64,000 bases of DNA from Epiperipatus broadwayi (GCA_028023455.1 JAQFVV010006294.1:4724116-4788115), one strand, 5' to 3'. Positions 24,700 to 36,465 are shown, numbered from the stretch's first letter. Translations and numbers: made by a program. The notes: generated by a model not told the origin, from the sequence alone.

Positions 24700-25350
24700 T
24701 TCAGCAGTTAGTGATTATTAGATAATTTAAATCACCATCTTCAGACTTGTTTCTGACTTTAGCCATTATCAATAACACTCAGAGTTCAAATTTGGAAAAA
24801 AAATGCAACTATGCTTAATAGAGAAAATAGAGTTAAAGCTGGATTCATAAATGCATTGTTTACAAATTTGAATCCTTAATCTAATTGATAAAGGAAAAAC
24901 CAGTCTGAGAATGTAGATTTAAGTGTCTAATAATTACTGGTTGCTTAAGCTTGTAATAGACGGCATTCGGATAGAAAGCTGCTTTTGTTTTATCATGTTG
25001 TGTGAGCTAGAAGTTAACTGACTTATTATTAACATTATTAGCCATGTGAATAATGTATCTAAAGTAAATGAATAACTGAATATACTAAAATATATAGTTA
25101 CTGAACTAGATTCATATTTATATAAATGTTAGAGCAGAATTTACTAGAATTCAAAACCTTAGATTGATTTGAAGTTCAAGTTTTTAACTTGACAGGCAAA
25201 ATGAAATTAAAGATGGTTGCTAGATGCATAGCTGTATTCCTTCCTAATTTGAATCTCATAAAGACAAAAGCCCTAAACCAGTCTGAGGATGGGATTTAAA
25301 TGTCTGATAATCAGTGATTTTTCTAGCTTACAGTATATAGCACTAAAATG
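24700..25350. repeat. Local repeat cluster, three related copies
   Basis: The block AACCAGTCTGAGAATGTAGA then TTTAAGTGTCTAATAAT (24898-24940) is repeated in direct orientation at 25277-25320. It appears inverted at 24710-24755, where the reverse complement reads ACAAGTCTGAAGATGGTGA then TTTAAATTATCTAATAATCA. No coding potential. Possibly relics of one non-autonomous element inserted repeatedly, or of local duplication and inversion. Confidence 0.55.
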
Positions 25351-26670
25351 GAGAGTTGTTCATCCTATCTATTTCTATGATTATATATATATATTTTGAA
25401 TTACTGTACATGGTTTTACAAGAATTATCATTCTTCCTCTGTCATCTTTTACTGGCTGCAGTCAACAAAGATATTCACTTTGACAATGGAACATTTGTGC
25501 GGTCATATTTCTCCATTTATTATTTACTTCAATAGCAATTTTGACTATAATTTTTTTTTGTTTTCTAACTTTTTAATTTTCAGTCAGAATGATCATAAGC
25601 ATTTATAAGTATTTTAGATACTAACGGTGGCAGGAATATATTAATGCTATATGGCTCCTTAATTAAAGTCACATTTCTAAATATTGAGTTAGTCGAATAA
25701 ATTATGAGTTTTTACTTTATTTTATTCTTACTATTATGCATCTTAATAATGTTCTAAAATTTAGATTCTAAGATTGTTGAGCTAGTCAAGAATTATCGCT
25801 TGGTGGTACTATTCTACGGCCAAATAAGATTCAATCTGACACGTTCATGCCTATATAATCCGGATGAACAAATTCATATATAGAAATAGTAGTATAGGAC
25901 TACCATAAATAAGAGCTGAGGAAATAGTAATGTTTTCAAAAAAGCAAATAAAAGTTTAAAAATCAGAGGAATTACGTATTTCAAGACTATCATAATAAAC
26001 TGGATATAGTAATCCATGTTATCGAAATTTTAGCTTCAGGGCTGGACTCATAGAAAAGACGGCGAGGCATCTAACTCAAACGATTAATATTTCAAGGCAT
26101 CAAAATTAATATTTTATACTATTTTTATTACATTCATTGCTGAATAAACTATTCTTCTATAAGCCTTTTTAATAATTTTTAAACACGTTCTTAAGGCTTG
26201 CCTCAGGCGCCAAAATTGATCAATTACGCCTGATGTAATTCATTCATACTTTTAAAAAATACCCCAAAAGTTATTCTATATATATGCTTGTTTGGAGAAA
26301 ATGTCAGTGCACATAAGCTCAACTTTAATCTGCAGTTTAAAACAGGAATGAAGATAGCAGCCACTTGTAAAAGTGGTCACTCTAATTCCAGGAATCATTT
26401 AATAAGAACGTTGAATTTTGCGACGACTATAAAAAATCAACCAACCAATGAAGTGCGTGACGGTGTTTTTTTAATTTCTGAATTTTCTTTGCGAAATACT
26501 AATTGTATTTTACAGATTTCTAAACGATCGCAGATCAAATAATACAAAAGCTTAATTTTCGTTTCTATATTTTATTTTCGACTGCAGTCTAGAAATTAGT
26601 TTCATATTTATAACATATGAAGTATTTGAATACAAGTATATTTTACGTATCTGAAATTTAGACGTAATAT
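25351..26670. other. Gene-free AT-rich DNA
   Basis: Short ORFs here (for example 26288-26542) have no recognisable domain and no supporting context. No repeat boundary identified. Confidence 0.45.
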
Positions 26671-26845
26671 ACGGGATTTAAACACAAACTTTCGAGCTTC
26701 CTTCAGTCATCCACAGAATCGCATACAACCGATACGTGAAAAAGATAAATGCTATCCAATATACCGTACTTCATGTGAATCGATTATACGAGATAGAAAG
26801 GATGGCTGAAGGGAACTTGAAAGTTTGTATTCAAATCCCCGATAA
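26671..26845. repeat. Inverted repeat of dispersed family F3
   Basis: Left arm 26671-26742 (GGGATTTAAACACAAACTTTC...) pairs with right arm 26770-26845 (...GAAAGTTTGTATTCAAATCCCC). The centre carries a GAAAAAGATAAATG block also found in the copies at 47190-47575 and 54170-54390. The repeated GGGATTYRAA start is reminiscent of a tRNA B-box region, so a tRNA-derived origin is possible but unproven. Confidence 0.65.
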
Positions 26846-27831
26846 AACATACGAAGTAATAATTCTTTTCACGGTTTTTCTAAGTCTTTCTCAAAATATC
26901 AACAAAGATTTATAAATAAATGTGGCGTTTCAATAACATTTTGCGAAAGCCCCATTCTACCTGAATAAAAAAAAGGAAGCTTTTTATATAGTTGACACTC
27001 CTCCCATAACAGCAAGAATACTAATTCCAAATAATTCGAGTCTTGAACACACATTAATGCCAAGCGCAATACAATATGCATAACTTCCAATTCCTTATTC
27101 CCAAAGAATAAAATTCTTACTTTCCGAGATACAAGCTATGCAATTTTTATAAACCTGCCGTTAAGTAAACGCGCCAAATTTAAAGTTACCAATAGAAACC
27201 TGAAAAAAAATTGCAAACATTGTTTCAGTGTATTAAAAGATATTTTACGACAGTTGAAAAACTTTTGAACTTAATATTTTCATATGCATAGCATTTCTTT
27301 CATCCCTTAATCTATGGCAAAAAATAAACTAAATTTTTTAAATATCAAGAACCTCACATCGGGGTGGAATAAATTTCAGCCAAGTTTCTATAACAACAGT
27401 TTGACCAATAGCAATTGAATACAAAACCCAATCAAGTAACGATTAAAAGACAAGTTTTTGCGCGTAAAATATCTAGAATACACTACTAGAAGTGGTCTCA
27501 AATTTACCCAGTCTGACATATATCTTAGTAAATTTTTCGTATGCAAAGTAGCCATCTTATAGGCTTCTTAGAAAATGATGTCGACGAGTTTATGTATTTA
27601 TATACTGCAAATCATACATACTTTCTGCACCCTTAACATACGCAGTATCAAAATCGTGTAAAAATATTGTTCAATATTTTTTTCTTATTCTTAATTACGG
27701 CCTGCATATTGATTATGCAATCATAATTCTAAATACTTTGGACCAATAAAATATTTAATGCATTATTATATTTTAAATTTAAACAAGATACTAAAATAAA
27801 AGGACACCAAGATTAAATAAAAAAAATCTCT
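26846..27831. other. Gene-free intergenic DNA downstream of histone H1
   Basis: No supported feature. The ORF-like stretch at 26899-27090 has no recognisable domain. Confidence 0.45.
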
Positions 27832-27837
27832 TTTATT
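27832..27837 (-). terminator. Polyadenylation signal AATAAA for histone H1
   Basis: On the minus strand AATAAA lies about 200 bases after the H1 stop codon, followed by A/T- and GT-rich sequence. It suggests a polyadenylated transcript, unlike most replication-dependent histone mRNAs. Confidence 0.6.
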
Positions 27838-27868
27838 CATGTACAATACATACAAAGCTACAATTTAT

Positions 27869-27949
27869 ATCAATGTTGACAACATTGATAATAAATGATT
27901 TAAAAATAAATTTAAACTTTACAGGCTAATGAAACTCAAGTTTCATTAG
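27869..27949 (-). promoter_or_regulatory. Two perfect hairpins in the H1 3' UTR
   Basis: 27926-27949 is a 10-bp perfect stem (CTAATGAAAC) with a 4-base loop. 27869-27889 is a 21-base palindrome centred on one base (ATCAATGTTG arms). Both lie between the stop codon and the AATAAA. The first has the stem-loop shape of a histone 3' element, but neither matches the conserved GGYYYUUYURARRRCC type. Role unknown. Confidence 0.55.
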
Positions 27950-28035
27950 AACTAAAAAACTTTATACAAGTTGTGTGAAAATAAAAATTAATACCTTGGT
28001 TTATGTACAAAAGAAGTTTTTATAAGAAAAAAAGT

Positions 28036-28647
28036 CTATGATTTCTTTGCAGCTTTCTTTGGTGTTTTGGGTTTCTTCGCTGCTTTTGGTGCCTTGGGTT
28101 TCTTGGCCGCTGCCTTCTTCGGTGTCTTGGCTTTCTTTGGCTTTGCAGCTTTAGGTTTTTTCGCCGCTACTGTTTTTGATTTTTTAGAAACTGCCTTCTT
28201 TGGTTTCTTTTCCTTCTTTTCGCTGGAGGCCTTCTGTTTTTTAGGTTTTGGAGATTTTGGTTTACTGGTTTTTGTTTTCTTGACAACAGTACTTTTCTCA
28301 GCTTTACTTTCACCTATGCGGAATGAACCAGAAGCTCCCTTTCCTTTAGCTTGTTTCAATGATTTGTTGGCAACGCCTCGTTTCAAAGCTAACTTTAGAT
28401 GTGCATTGACAGTCTTTTCATCTTTTCCAACATTGTAGTGGGATATAACATACTTTAAAATAGCTTGGCGAGAGGAGCCACCACGTTCCTTTAGATGTGC
28501 GATGGCAGCGGCGATCATTTCACTATATTTTGGGTGATTTGACGGAGCTTTAGACTTCTTGCTCCCTGCTGCTTTGGATTTCTTCGGTTTTGCCGGTGTA
28601 GACGCGGCATTACTGGAAGGAGCCGATGCTGCGGCGGTATCAGTCAT
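28036..28647 (-). CDS. Linker histone H1 (H1.0/H5-like replacement type)
   Basis: Binds linker DNA at the nucleosome entry and exit and compacts chromatin in the nucleus. The 203-residue protein has a short Ala/Ser/Lys-rich N-terminal tail (1-35) and a winged-helix globular domain at about 36-115 (SNHPKYSEMI, GSSRQAILKYV, then LKQAKGKGASGSFRIGE). A long Lys/Ala/Pro-rich C-terminal tail (about 116-203) contains SPKP and repeated TPKK DNA-binding motifs. Length is usual for H1. No intron is needed. The start ATG at 28647 has A at -3 and is the only one that keeps the tail. HPKYSEMI with GSSRQ resembles H1.0/H5-type histones more than replication-dependent H1, and the AATAAA with no canonical histone stem-loop agrees. 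No core histone gene is nearby, so it is a solitary gene. The subtype is inferred. Confidence 0.96.
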   Translation of the reverse strand: MTDTAAASAPSSNAASTPAKPKKSKAAGSKKSKAPSNHPKYSEMIAAAIAHLKERGGSSRQAILKYVISHYNVGKDEKTVNAHLKLALKRGVANKSLKQAKGKGASGSFRIGESKAEKSTVVKKTKTSKPKSPKPKKQKASSEKKEKKPKKAVSKKSKTVAAKKPKAAKPKKAKTPKKAAAKKPKAPKAAKKPKTPKKAAKKS

Positions 28648-28700
28648 AGTTACACTTCAAAATAATATGCCGAGTTCGAGATTCAGTGTAGATCACTAGT

Positions 28701-28800
28701 CTGGCAAATTTGAATCAGACTGGTGAGCGTCGCTGCAATTTATCAGCAGCGCGCGAACCCCAGTGGAAACAGTCAACAAAACGAGCTGAGTTGCTCCAAT
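28701..28800 (-). promoter_or_regulatory. Probable histone H1 promoter
   Basis: Upstream of the H1 start on the minus strand lie a TATA-like CTGATAAATTG (28737-28747), a TTCGCGCG that resembles an E2F site (about 28750-28757) and an ATTGG CCAAT box (28796-28800). The stretch is clearly richer in G+C than its surroundings. The spacing would place transcription start near 28710 and give a 5' UTR of about 60 bases. This is motif-based inference. Confidence 0.5.
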
Positions 28801-28938
28801 GTGTGCCTGGTTCGACGAGTGATTGTGCTTCTTACCTCGGAAAACTATCTTATTTTCATCAAAGTTACAAGTTGGGTAATCATATATTATATATATTTGA
28901 AATCTGCAGATTCCAGGCTTTAACGTGATGTTTTTCAT

Positions 28939-31400
28939 TTTTAATTATCTTAATATTCAGCAGAGTTATTTGAAATATTCTGCGATTCGAGCTGAGTGAG
29001 AAAACATGAAATGTTCAAAAATTCACTTGCGTATGAAGTAATTAGTGAAGAATAAGAATTTTTCTTTATATGACAAAAATTGTGAACATTTGGGCTTAAG
29101 ATTATAATAGGAAACATAGTTTAAGTCATAAAATTACTGCTATAGATTTAAATAAAAATACACTAACAAGCACAGTCGAAGCTCTGCGCCATATTGAGAA
29201 TGCTAAAGAACGGAATACAAATCATCGTATTTAACTTTAAATTTTGGGTTTTATTAACTTCGTTTGTGAATATTTATTGACATAACAGTATAAGGAAGGT
29301 ATTATGATAAATTATTTTATTAAAAATACGTAATTAATCCTCACATTTGATCATTATCTCGCTTGTTATTATAGTGCCTGCAACAAGCCTTGTAAAAACC
29401 ATCATGGCGCAATGATAGATTGTTCAACATTATAGCAGTTTTATTTATATTTTTTTGTGCAAATAATTTATTAATCACTTACTTAAATTATATAGAAATC
29501 ATTTAGTGATAATCCTTTATAGTTTTGCATATATTTTTTAAAGTGACATTGCTTTTTTCGTACGTTATTTAAAAGTTATCGTCTTATGCTAGCCACGTCA
29601 TAAGTAAATCAAGGACAATGTTACTATATTTAAAATATTTTTTTTTATGAAAAATACTTTATTTGAATTTAATTTTATATTATACTCTTTATGGTAATAT
29701 TATACTATTATTTTTTGAAATTATTTAATATTTTTGAATACTTATTATTCAAATTTTAATCGCATTTAATCTAAGAGTAATGAAGATTGACCAACAGCAA
29801 TTAACTTTGAGGGTATATATTTTATTTACGTGTATAATTTTTTTAATTATTTGAACTAACAGAAAATGTTTTATAAAAATATTTTTTACAATTATATATG
29901 TTCTTAGTTATAAATATTTTTAAATATTTCATTATAAATATATTACAATCTGTTTCCACAAGTAAAACTGCAGTTGTTTTTTAAATGAAAGAAAATGTGA
30001 GGGCAGACACATATCAGATTTTACTTTATTTTAAAGAGAATTGGAAAAATGAGAATTAAAAAAAAAATCTGGAGTACTAATTATTTACACATTTTTAATT
30101 ATAACAAGAAACTTGAACTACTAAAATAATAAAAGGCAAAAAAACATTTTCAGAATGAAATGCAAACAATGGCTGAGAGAAAGAGTGGAAAAACAGCAGC
30201 CATCTTGCAGATTTGTGAAGAAAGTTGATTTTATATAGGTAAACATACGTACACACACACAGGTATAAAGCCAAATTAATTTTGTTTTACAAATGTGTAA
30301 GTTATTAAATATAAATTAATAAAACATATAAGAAACTTTTTATGCTAAATTTAAAGGAGGGGAAAGGTGCTAGTTCTTCCAAGATTACTTCAAAATCTAA
30401 AGGAGACAAGCTATCTTAATCATTACTTTGAAATGAAGGCATTTTTACAGTATTTTTACGTGTCATATTGTTTTTAATTAATTAAATTTTATTTTTATAT
30501 ACATATCTAGTTTAATGTGTGTGTTTGTATAATTAAAATAAATACATGTAAGAGTAATGAAGCATGCATTACTTATGCATTCATTAACATTACAACTGTT
30601 AATCAAAATTCTATTTTTAGTCCTAATACAAATCTTTTGCAAATAAATCTTTGAAAGTTTAGGAATTCTCTGTCATTAAAGTGATGGCTGATCTATAAAT
30701 TTGTAATATACATGGTATCATCTAATGCTGACAGCAATGATTTATACTCCAGAGTTATTTTTGAACACATGATAAAGTATCTGTTAGTTATTCATCACTG
30801 ATGTTAAAAGCAAATAAAATGTAAATTAGGTATCTTATGATGATTCATGTTTACATGCCAAAATATCTTCAGAAACAAGCATAAAAGATATTACATAGCA
30901 CTTGAAACATATCTTGGTTATTTAAGTAATTCAATTCTACTTATCAGATTTGATACAGTAAGTTATTTATCAAAAGATATCCCTTTTACAGTAAAATAAA
31001 AATTAAATTGTGATTGATATCATTCCTTTCATTCTGAGTTTTGACAATGATATTTATGACTAAAAATATGTATAAAATGAAATATTTTTATATTCAGAAA
31101 TGTCTGCTATGAATTAGTTCAATGATATTTATGTTGATAGTTGCTGCTATGTAGTATTTTTTTTATCTCATTAATATAGATGCCTAATTTATGAGGCTCA
31201 TATCTTGCAAATATGAATAAATTATTGGTTATAATTTTTATGATTATTGTAGCACACCAGCTCCTTGCAATTGCTCAAACTGATTTTTTTTTCCACTCTT
31301 AGAATTATACAAGTGCTCAGCTATATCCATATATAATGATAAATAAATAATCTATTTCTTTGTAATTGTCAATTATATATATATACATAACATATTAAAA
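28939..31400. other. Gene-free AT-rich DNA upstream of histone H1
   Basis: No coding, RNA or clear repeat feature. The short ORFs at 28696-28938 overlap the promoter and look accidental. Confidence 0.45.
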
Positions 31401-31409
31401 TATATGTAA

Positions 31410-31470
31410 AGAAACTCATGGTATAGTGGTAATACATCCACTTGACTTGCATTGAAATCCAGGCTGGGTA
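31410..31470 (+). repeat. Possible tRNA-like relic
   Basis: TGGTATAGTGGTAATACATCC resembles the D-arm/A box of tRNA-Gly. The following anticodon- and T-arm-like part is degenerate, with no good B box. Probably an old tRNA pseudogene or SINE head. Confidence 0.35.
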
Positions 31471-32860
31471 AAATTTGATAATGTTTTTAGATTCAATTAG
31501 AATTTTTTTTCTATGTATTCGTAGCCAATCTAATTAATAATAGAACTATTTGTCAATAAATAGATATCTAGACATTCTTTAAACTAAAAGGCAAAACAAA
31601 TGGGAAACTGTTCATACTTTCATTACCCAGAAATTGGCAAACCTGATGAATAATGTCTTCTTTATTGTTCTTCTGTCAGCACAGTTGAAAAGGTCTAAGT
31701 TCCATAATGGGTTATTTAAAGACTGTTTTACTTTTTCACTTATATTTATATAGACCATATAGACATATTAGCTAATAAATGAATAAGCATTGCTTAAATT
31801 TTTAAGACTGTTCCAGAATATTGAACTAATTTGTAGCAGACATATCTGAATATAAAAATATTTCATTTTATACATATTTTTAGTCATTTTTACAATATTA
31901 GCTAATCAATTTTTTAATAACTCCGGACTCTTCAATTTTATTGGTTTATGTTTGCTTGTTTTATACGTGCTGTAAAACAAAAGGTTTTTTTTTTTTTTAC
32001 AAATAAAATATAAATATCTACAGTTTTTTTTTTTACAAATATATATTATATATGGATGCATGCACTTAAATTTGGATTAATTTAACTTATTTTTATATTA
32101 AATCCAATTTGTAGATATATACCAAATCTGGTAATTCTGAAAGAGAGGAAATGACTAACATCTTGTAAGCAAGATCAAATCTACCAGTGTAATTGCCCAA
32201 TGCAAGTTGGATTGCAAAAAATAATGAAAAGTATTGACAGATCATCATTATACAGATACAATTTTCAAGAAATTGAATGTGACAAGTATAAAATTATTAT
32301 AAAGAACCACAGTATACATTATAACAGTTTGTTGCTTGTTAAACTAGAGCCATTTCAAATTTTTCATGTAATCCCTATATATAAATATTTAATATTTTTA
32401 GTAAATTGTTTATACCCTTTATAGTTTAATATTTTTAATATATCAAATTGTTTTAGGTGATTTGATATTTTAGATCAATCTATTTAAAACTATATAATAT
32501 CAAATCCTTTCTTATAGAATAAATGATGAAGCAATGTCTAATAATTTTATAATGACTTACAAGTGATAATAAATGGTTTTTGAAATTTGCATTCTTCATG
32601 AACTGTGAACCATATATAGTATTATTTATTAAATTTGAATTTAAATTAAATGTTGCTTAATTGAAGATGTAAAAGATATTACTATTTAAATTGTAAATAA
32701 CTCTTGATATTTTGGATAATTAATTAGAATGCTATAATGTAGAAATTTATATAATTTAATTTTTTTCTCATTAAAGCATATTTCAGGCTATCAAAATATT
32801 TTTGACCAAATTGAACAAAAGATTTTCATTTTTATATTCTTTTATATTAACTTTCTATGT
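31471..32860. other. Gene-free AT-rich DNA
   Basis: No supported feature. T-runs at 31986-32001 and 32024-32034. Confidence 0.45.
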
Positions 32861-32861
32861 C

Positions 32862-33165
32862 TGAGTATGTTTCTGTCTGTATGTACACATTTTCTGTGAA
32901 TGTTTCTGTCTGTATGTCGGCATTTTTGAATTTTGCTCCGGCTGAGATTTTTTTTAGTTTTAACGTTTTTTGTTTTTAAATGGAAAAAGTTTGATAATTT
33001 CAATTTTGCTTAGGCTGAGATTTTTTTTTTACTTTTAACTATTTTCTGTTTTTAATGAAAAAAGTTTGATAATTTGAATTCAGAGTGCTCAGGTTGATCC
33101 AGCTGAGATTTTTTTATAGTTTTATAACTATTTTTTGTTTTTAATGAAAAGTTTGATAAGATAAA
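32862..33165. repeat. Tandem repeat, about three units of 75-100 bp
   Basis: A unit with GCTGAGATTTTTTT, then TTTTAAC, TTTTTGTTTTTAATG and AAAGTTTGATAA recurs at about 32940-33000, 33008-33078 and 33108-33160. It is preceded by a doubled TGTTTCTGTCTGTATG (32869 and 32901). Units are imperfect. It lies directly left of the inverted repeat at 33408-33842 and may belong to the same element. Confidence 0.65.
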
Positions 33166-33407
33166 ATATTTAATAAATAAAAGTTCTTTTTGTTCAGGAA
33201 TTTTTATATCACATCTACGTTATTATCTTAATCAATCTTTTTCGCTTGGCTCAATAATAATTAGCTTGAGTTCATCAGTTAATTTTGCATATAAAAATTT
33301 TATAATCCTAATTTCTGCATCACATCCACATTGTTGTCTTAATCAGGCTTTTTTCTGTCTTATTATTAAATCATATTTTTTATCAGATTTTCTTTTTTAG
33401 TTAAAAA

Positions 33408-33842
33408 GTAAAATATGTAAACAAAGTTTTTTTTAAATAAAACTTTTATGTAAACAGCACTAGCTGACTAAAAAATAGAAAAATAAGTAATTCAACTAAA
33501 AAGTAGGAAAAAACGGAATCTCTGTTAATTTGCCATTCTTGGAAAAACTTGTTATAAAACAATTGAAAATTGCAAGAATATAAAAGTATTTGAGGCCTTT
33601 TAGAATTTTATGGTTTATTTGAGCCTCAAATGTCTTTTTGAAATAGTATTCCTGCAATTTTCAATTGTTTTATAACAATTCTAGATTCTTAAGATCTCTG
33701 ATTAGTTTCCAAAAATGGCAAATTAACCAAAATTCAGTTTGTTTCTACTTTTTAGTCAGATTACTTTATTTTTCTGCTTTTTACTTGGCTAGTACTATTT
33801 ATATAAAGTGTTATTTTAAAAAAATATTTTTTTACATATTAT
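33408..33842. repeat. Large imperfect inverted repeat
   Basis: Left arm 33408-33600 and right arm 33621-33842 are reverse complements with small indels. Strong blocks are TTATAAAACAATTGAAAATTGCA (left 33551-33573) with its partner near 33654-33676, and the TAGTCAG/CTGACTA and TTTGCCAT/ATGGCAAA pairs. The loop is about 20 bp. The short ORF at 33665-33862 is inside the arm and not credible. Likely a foldback or MITE-like element. Confidence 0.75.
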
Positions 33843-34539
33843 TTTATTTAAAATCAAATTGATTTTGTTTTTAATTTAATTTTGTTAAACATAATTTAAG
33901 AATATTGTCTTTTAATAGTTTGATTTTGATCAGATTAATTTCATTTTCTTGATACTGTAATTGCATTTACTATCTTTTATCAGAATAATTTTATTTTTAT
34001 TTGTATTTTTTTTTTTTTGTTTATTTTTCAAATCAATTTTTATTGTTTTTATTATATTCTAATATCTTAAGAAAGTTAATAAGAAAAATCTTTAGTTGTG
34101 AAAACCTTTTAATTATTGTATTTATAAAATGGGAAAGAAACCAAAGAAAGCTGATATTCCAAAAGATAATAGAATTCCACTAAGTATGATGTTTTCTGAA
34201 CTTTTTTTGGAATGTATGCAGGCTAATAGCAATATCCATAAATTAAATAGTGAAAACTCTTTGATGTTTCATAAAGGGTGTATCTGAAAGAGAAGTTGTG
34301 TATCCTCTCCCTCCACAGATTCTTCTAAAACATCTTTTATAATTCCTTTATCTCTAAATATATGCCCAATTCAAACATGTTTATTGTTTGTGTGAATGTG
34401 TGTGGTGATGGCATTTTAGTTGTATTTATATGTTGAACTGTTTCCATCTTCTAACAATAAATATTGAATATCTTTATTAGTAACAGCATACAGGTTAATG
34501 TATATAAGACATGTCAGTTTGTATTATTCATGACTCTTC
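33843..34539. other. AT-rich DNA with one unexplained short frame
   Basis: A frame at 34128-34190 begins MGKKPKKADIPKDNRIPL and is less AT-biased than the surroundings, but stops follow quickly and I recognise no family. It may be a piece of a transposon ORF. Confidence 0.3.
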
Positions 34540-34705
34540 AAGTGTTGCTGGCCTGATCAGTGACAGTACTAGCATGGGAATTGAACCTGGATCTTTTCAG
34601 TTCTTGAATATTGAATTTTAAGGTGGTTAGAGCATCACCTTAAAATTCAATATTCAAGAATCTAAAAGATCCAGATTTTGTCACTCATCAGGTTAGCAAT
34701 ATCTT
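34540..34705. repeat. Inverted repeat containing tRNA-like boxes
   Basis: Outer arms (TTGCTGGCCTGATCAGTGACA with TGTCACTCATCAGGTTAGCAA) and inner arms (AAGATCC...TTCTTGAATATTGAATTTTAAGGTG with its complement after 34638) make a hairpin of about 75-bp arms. GTTAGAGCAT in the loop resembles a tRNA A box. GGTTCAATTCCC on the minus strand near 34580-34591 resembles a B box. A tRNA-derived element inserted or duplicated head-to-head is a reasonable reading. Confidence 0.6.
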
Positions 34706-36118
34706 AAGAAGGAGAAGAAGAATATTACTCAAAATGTTGTGTTTACATTAACCTATGTGCTATTGGAAAATTTAATTAAAATTAAATTTTTTTTTTCAAC
34801 ATTCACTATTTATTGTTAGATAATGAAACATATGAATACAACAAATATATTTATATTAGTAAATATTTTGAAATACTTGGATACATATTTGTCTTACTGT
34901 CAAATAGCTTAATTTATATTTGTAAGTTATCTTACTTGATCATGACAATTCTCTTTCCATTTTTTTTTTTATTGTCTTCAATTACTTGGATTAGTTTAGC
35001 TTATCATGCAATAAGTCATATTTATATTTCTGCACTGATTATGACATTGAAGTTGTGTGTTTATGAAAGCACACTTCTTTAAGTATGTGCATATTGATTT
35101 TGATTACATTTCTTTGTTTGTTTTCTAATTTTTTATTCTTTGAATCTCTCCACTTTCTTTTTCTAAATTAGAATACCCATATTAGTTTAATGAATGTTTG
35201 CAAATGATAATCATATATCAATATGAATATATTATCTTTTACTATTTAATGAGAACTTATAATATTGATAAGACATACTTGTTTCAAGTATATTATTGGC
35301 ATAATCTTTTGTTTTATTCATCATTTATTTAATGAAGAGAAAAAAGCAAAAAAGTTGCCATCAGAAGAAATTTCAATTAGTAAAAAATTTTTTTACTGTT
35401 TGTAACTATTAAAATAAATTTTTAATTTGAAAAAAAAAAAAAAGATTCATGAGTAATTACAGAATGGTATATTTTTATTCTAATAATTGAGGGTAAATAT
35501 ATATATATAAATGGAGTTTTATTAAAACAAAAATAATAAAAAGGCAATCAAAAATTTATATTTATAGAAATTGCTCTATGTGTTTAACTTTTTTTTTTTT
35601 CAATTAGATATTTTATCAAATCAACAAAAATGTAAAAATTATATGGCTCCCATTTGCAAGCCTTTTGTTAAGATGAACCAATCAGGAAAGAGATTTTTCA
35701 AGACTCCTGTTACAATATGCAAGAATAATTAGTCATTTTACCATCATCAGTTAAGCTTTGCAATAAGCTTATAATTCAACCTATGTTATTGATTCATGGT
35801 TAGATAGTGATTTCTCTTTGATCTTAAATTTTCTATGAGCAAAATTATTTGAGTTTGTGCTTTCTTTATTCAGATATATTACTGTTTAAAAAGTATACAT
35901 TAATTTGCAATACTGGATTTATGAAATACATTGTATTTATACCCTATATATATATATTGTATTTAATGTTTTCATGGTTATATGATGTAAACAAAGAATT
36001 TTTTGAGTTAAACCATGTATTATTTTGTATTACTTCCCAACATTTTGATGAAATAATATCCACTATTGTCAAAATCAAGATTTAAAAGAAAAATCGTTGG
36101 ATCTCAAAATGATAAGAT
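34706..36118. other. Gene-free AT-rich DNA
   Basis: Hydrophobic AT-driven ORFs (34813-35082, 35849-36085) have no domains and are read as chance. Confidence 0.45.
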
Positions 36119-36465
36119 AAAATAGTTGAGTATTCAGAATACATGAATTAACAAAATGTTTATTTTCTTCAGTTTCATTATTAATTGATTTCAAGTTTAT
36201 ATTAGAAGAGATAAAATAAGTGGTCTTGATAATGCTAAAATACTTGCTAATTTGGAAAAGTATGATTTGAGAACCATGAGGGAGCCTATTGAAATATTAA
36301 AAAAAACCAATGGGTTTGAATAAAGTTGATGAAGCACAATCTATTTCAGCCTTGTGGAGATCTCTTATTTTATATCTTTTAATATAAACTTGAAATCAGT
36401 TAATAGTGCAATTGAAGAAAATAAATATTTTATTAATCCACGATTCTGAATACTTAACTACTTCA
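36119..36465. repeat. Inverted repeat with 130-bp spacer
   Basis: Left arm 36119-36226 and right arm 36357-36465 are about 108-bp reverse complements. Shared blocks include GAGTATTCAGAAT, TTTATTTTCTTCA and GATTTCAAGTTTATATTA. The spacer (36227-36356) includes a frame-like stretch without stops over about 90 bases, but nothing recognisable. Probably a MITE. Confidence 0.75.

Noticed and set aside
28067-28438. 123-residue plus-strand ORF opposite histone H1
   Set aside because: Antisense shadow of the Lys/Ala-rich H1 tail.
28696-28938. ORFs on both strands upstream of H1
   Set aside because: Overlap the promoter-like region, mutually exclusive, no domains.
34813-36085. Membrane-like ORFs at 34813-35082 and 35849-36085
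   Set aside because: AT-rich chance frames with no conserved motif or gene context.
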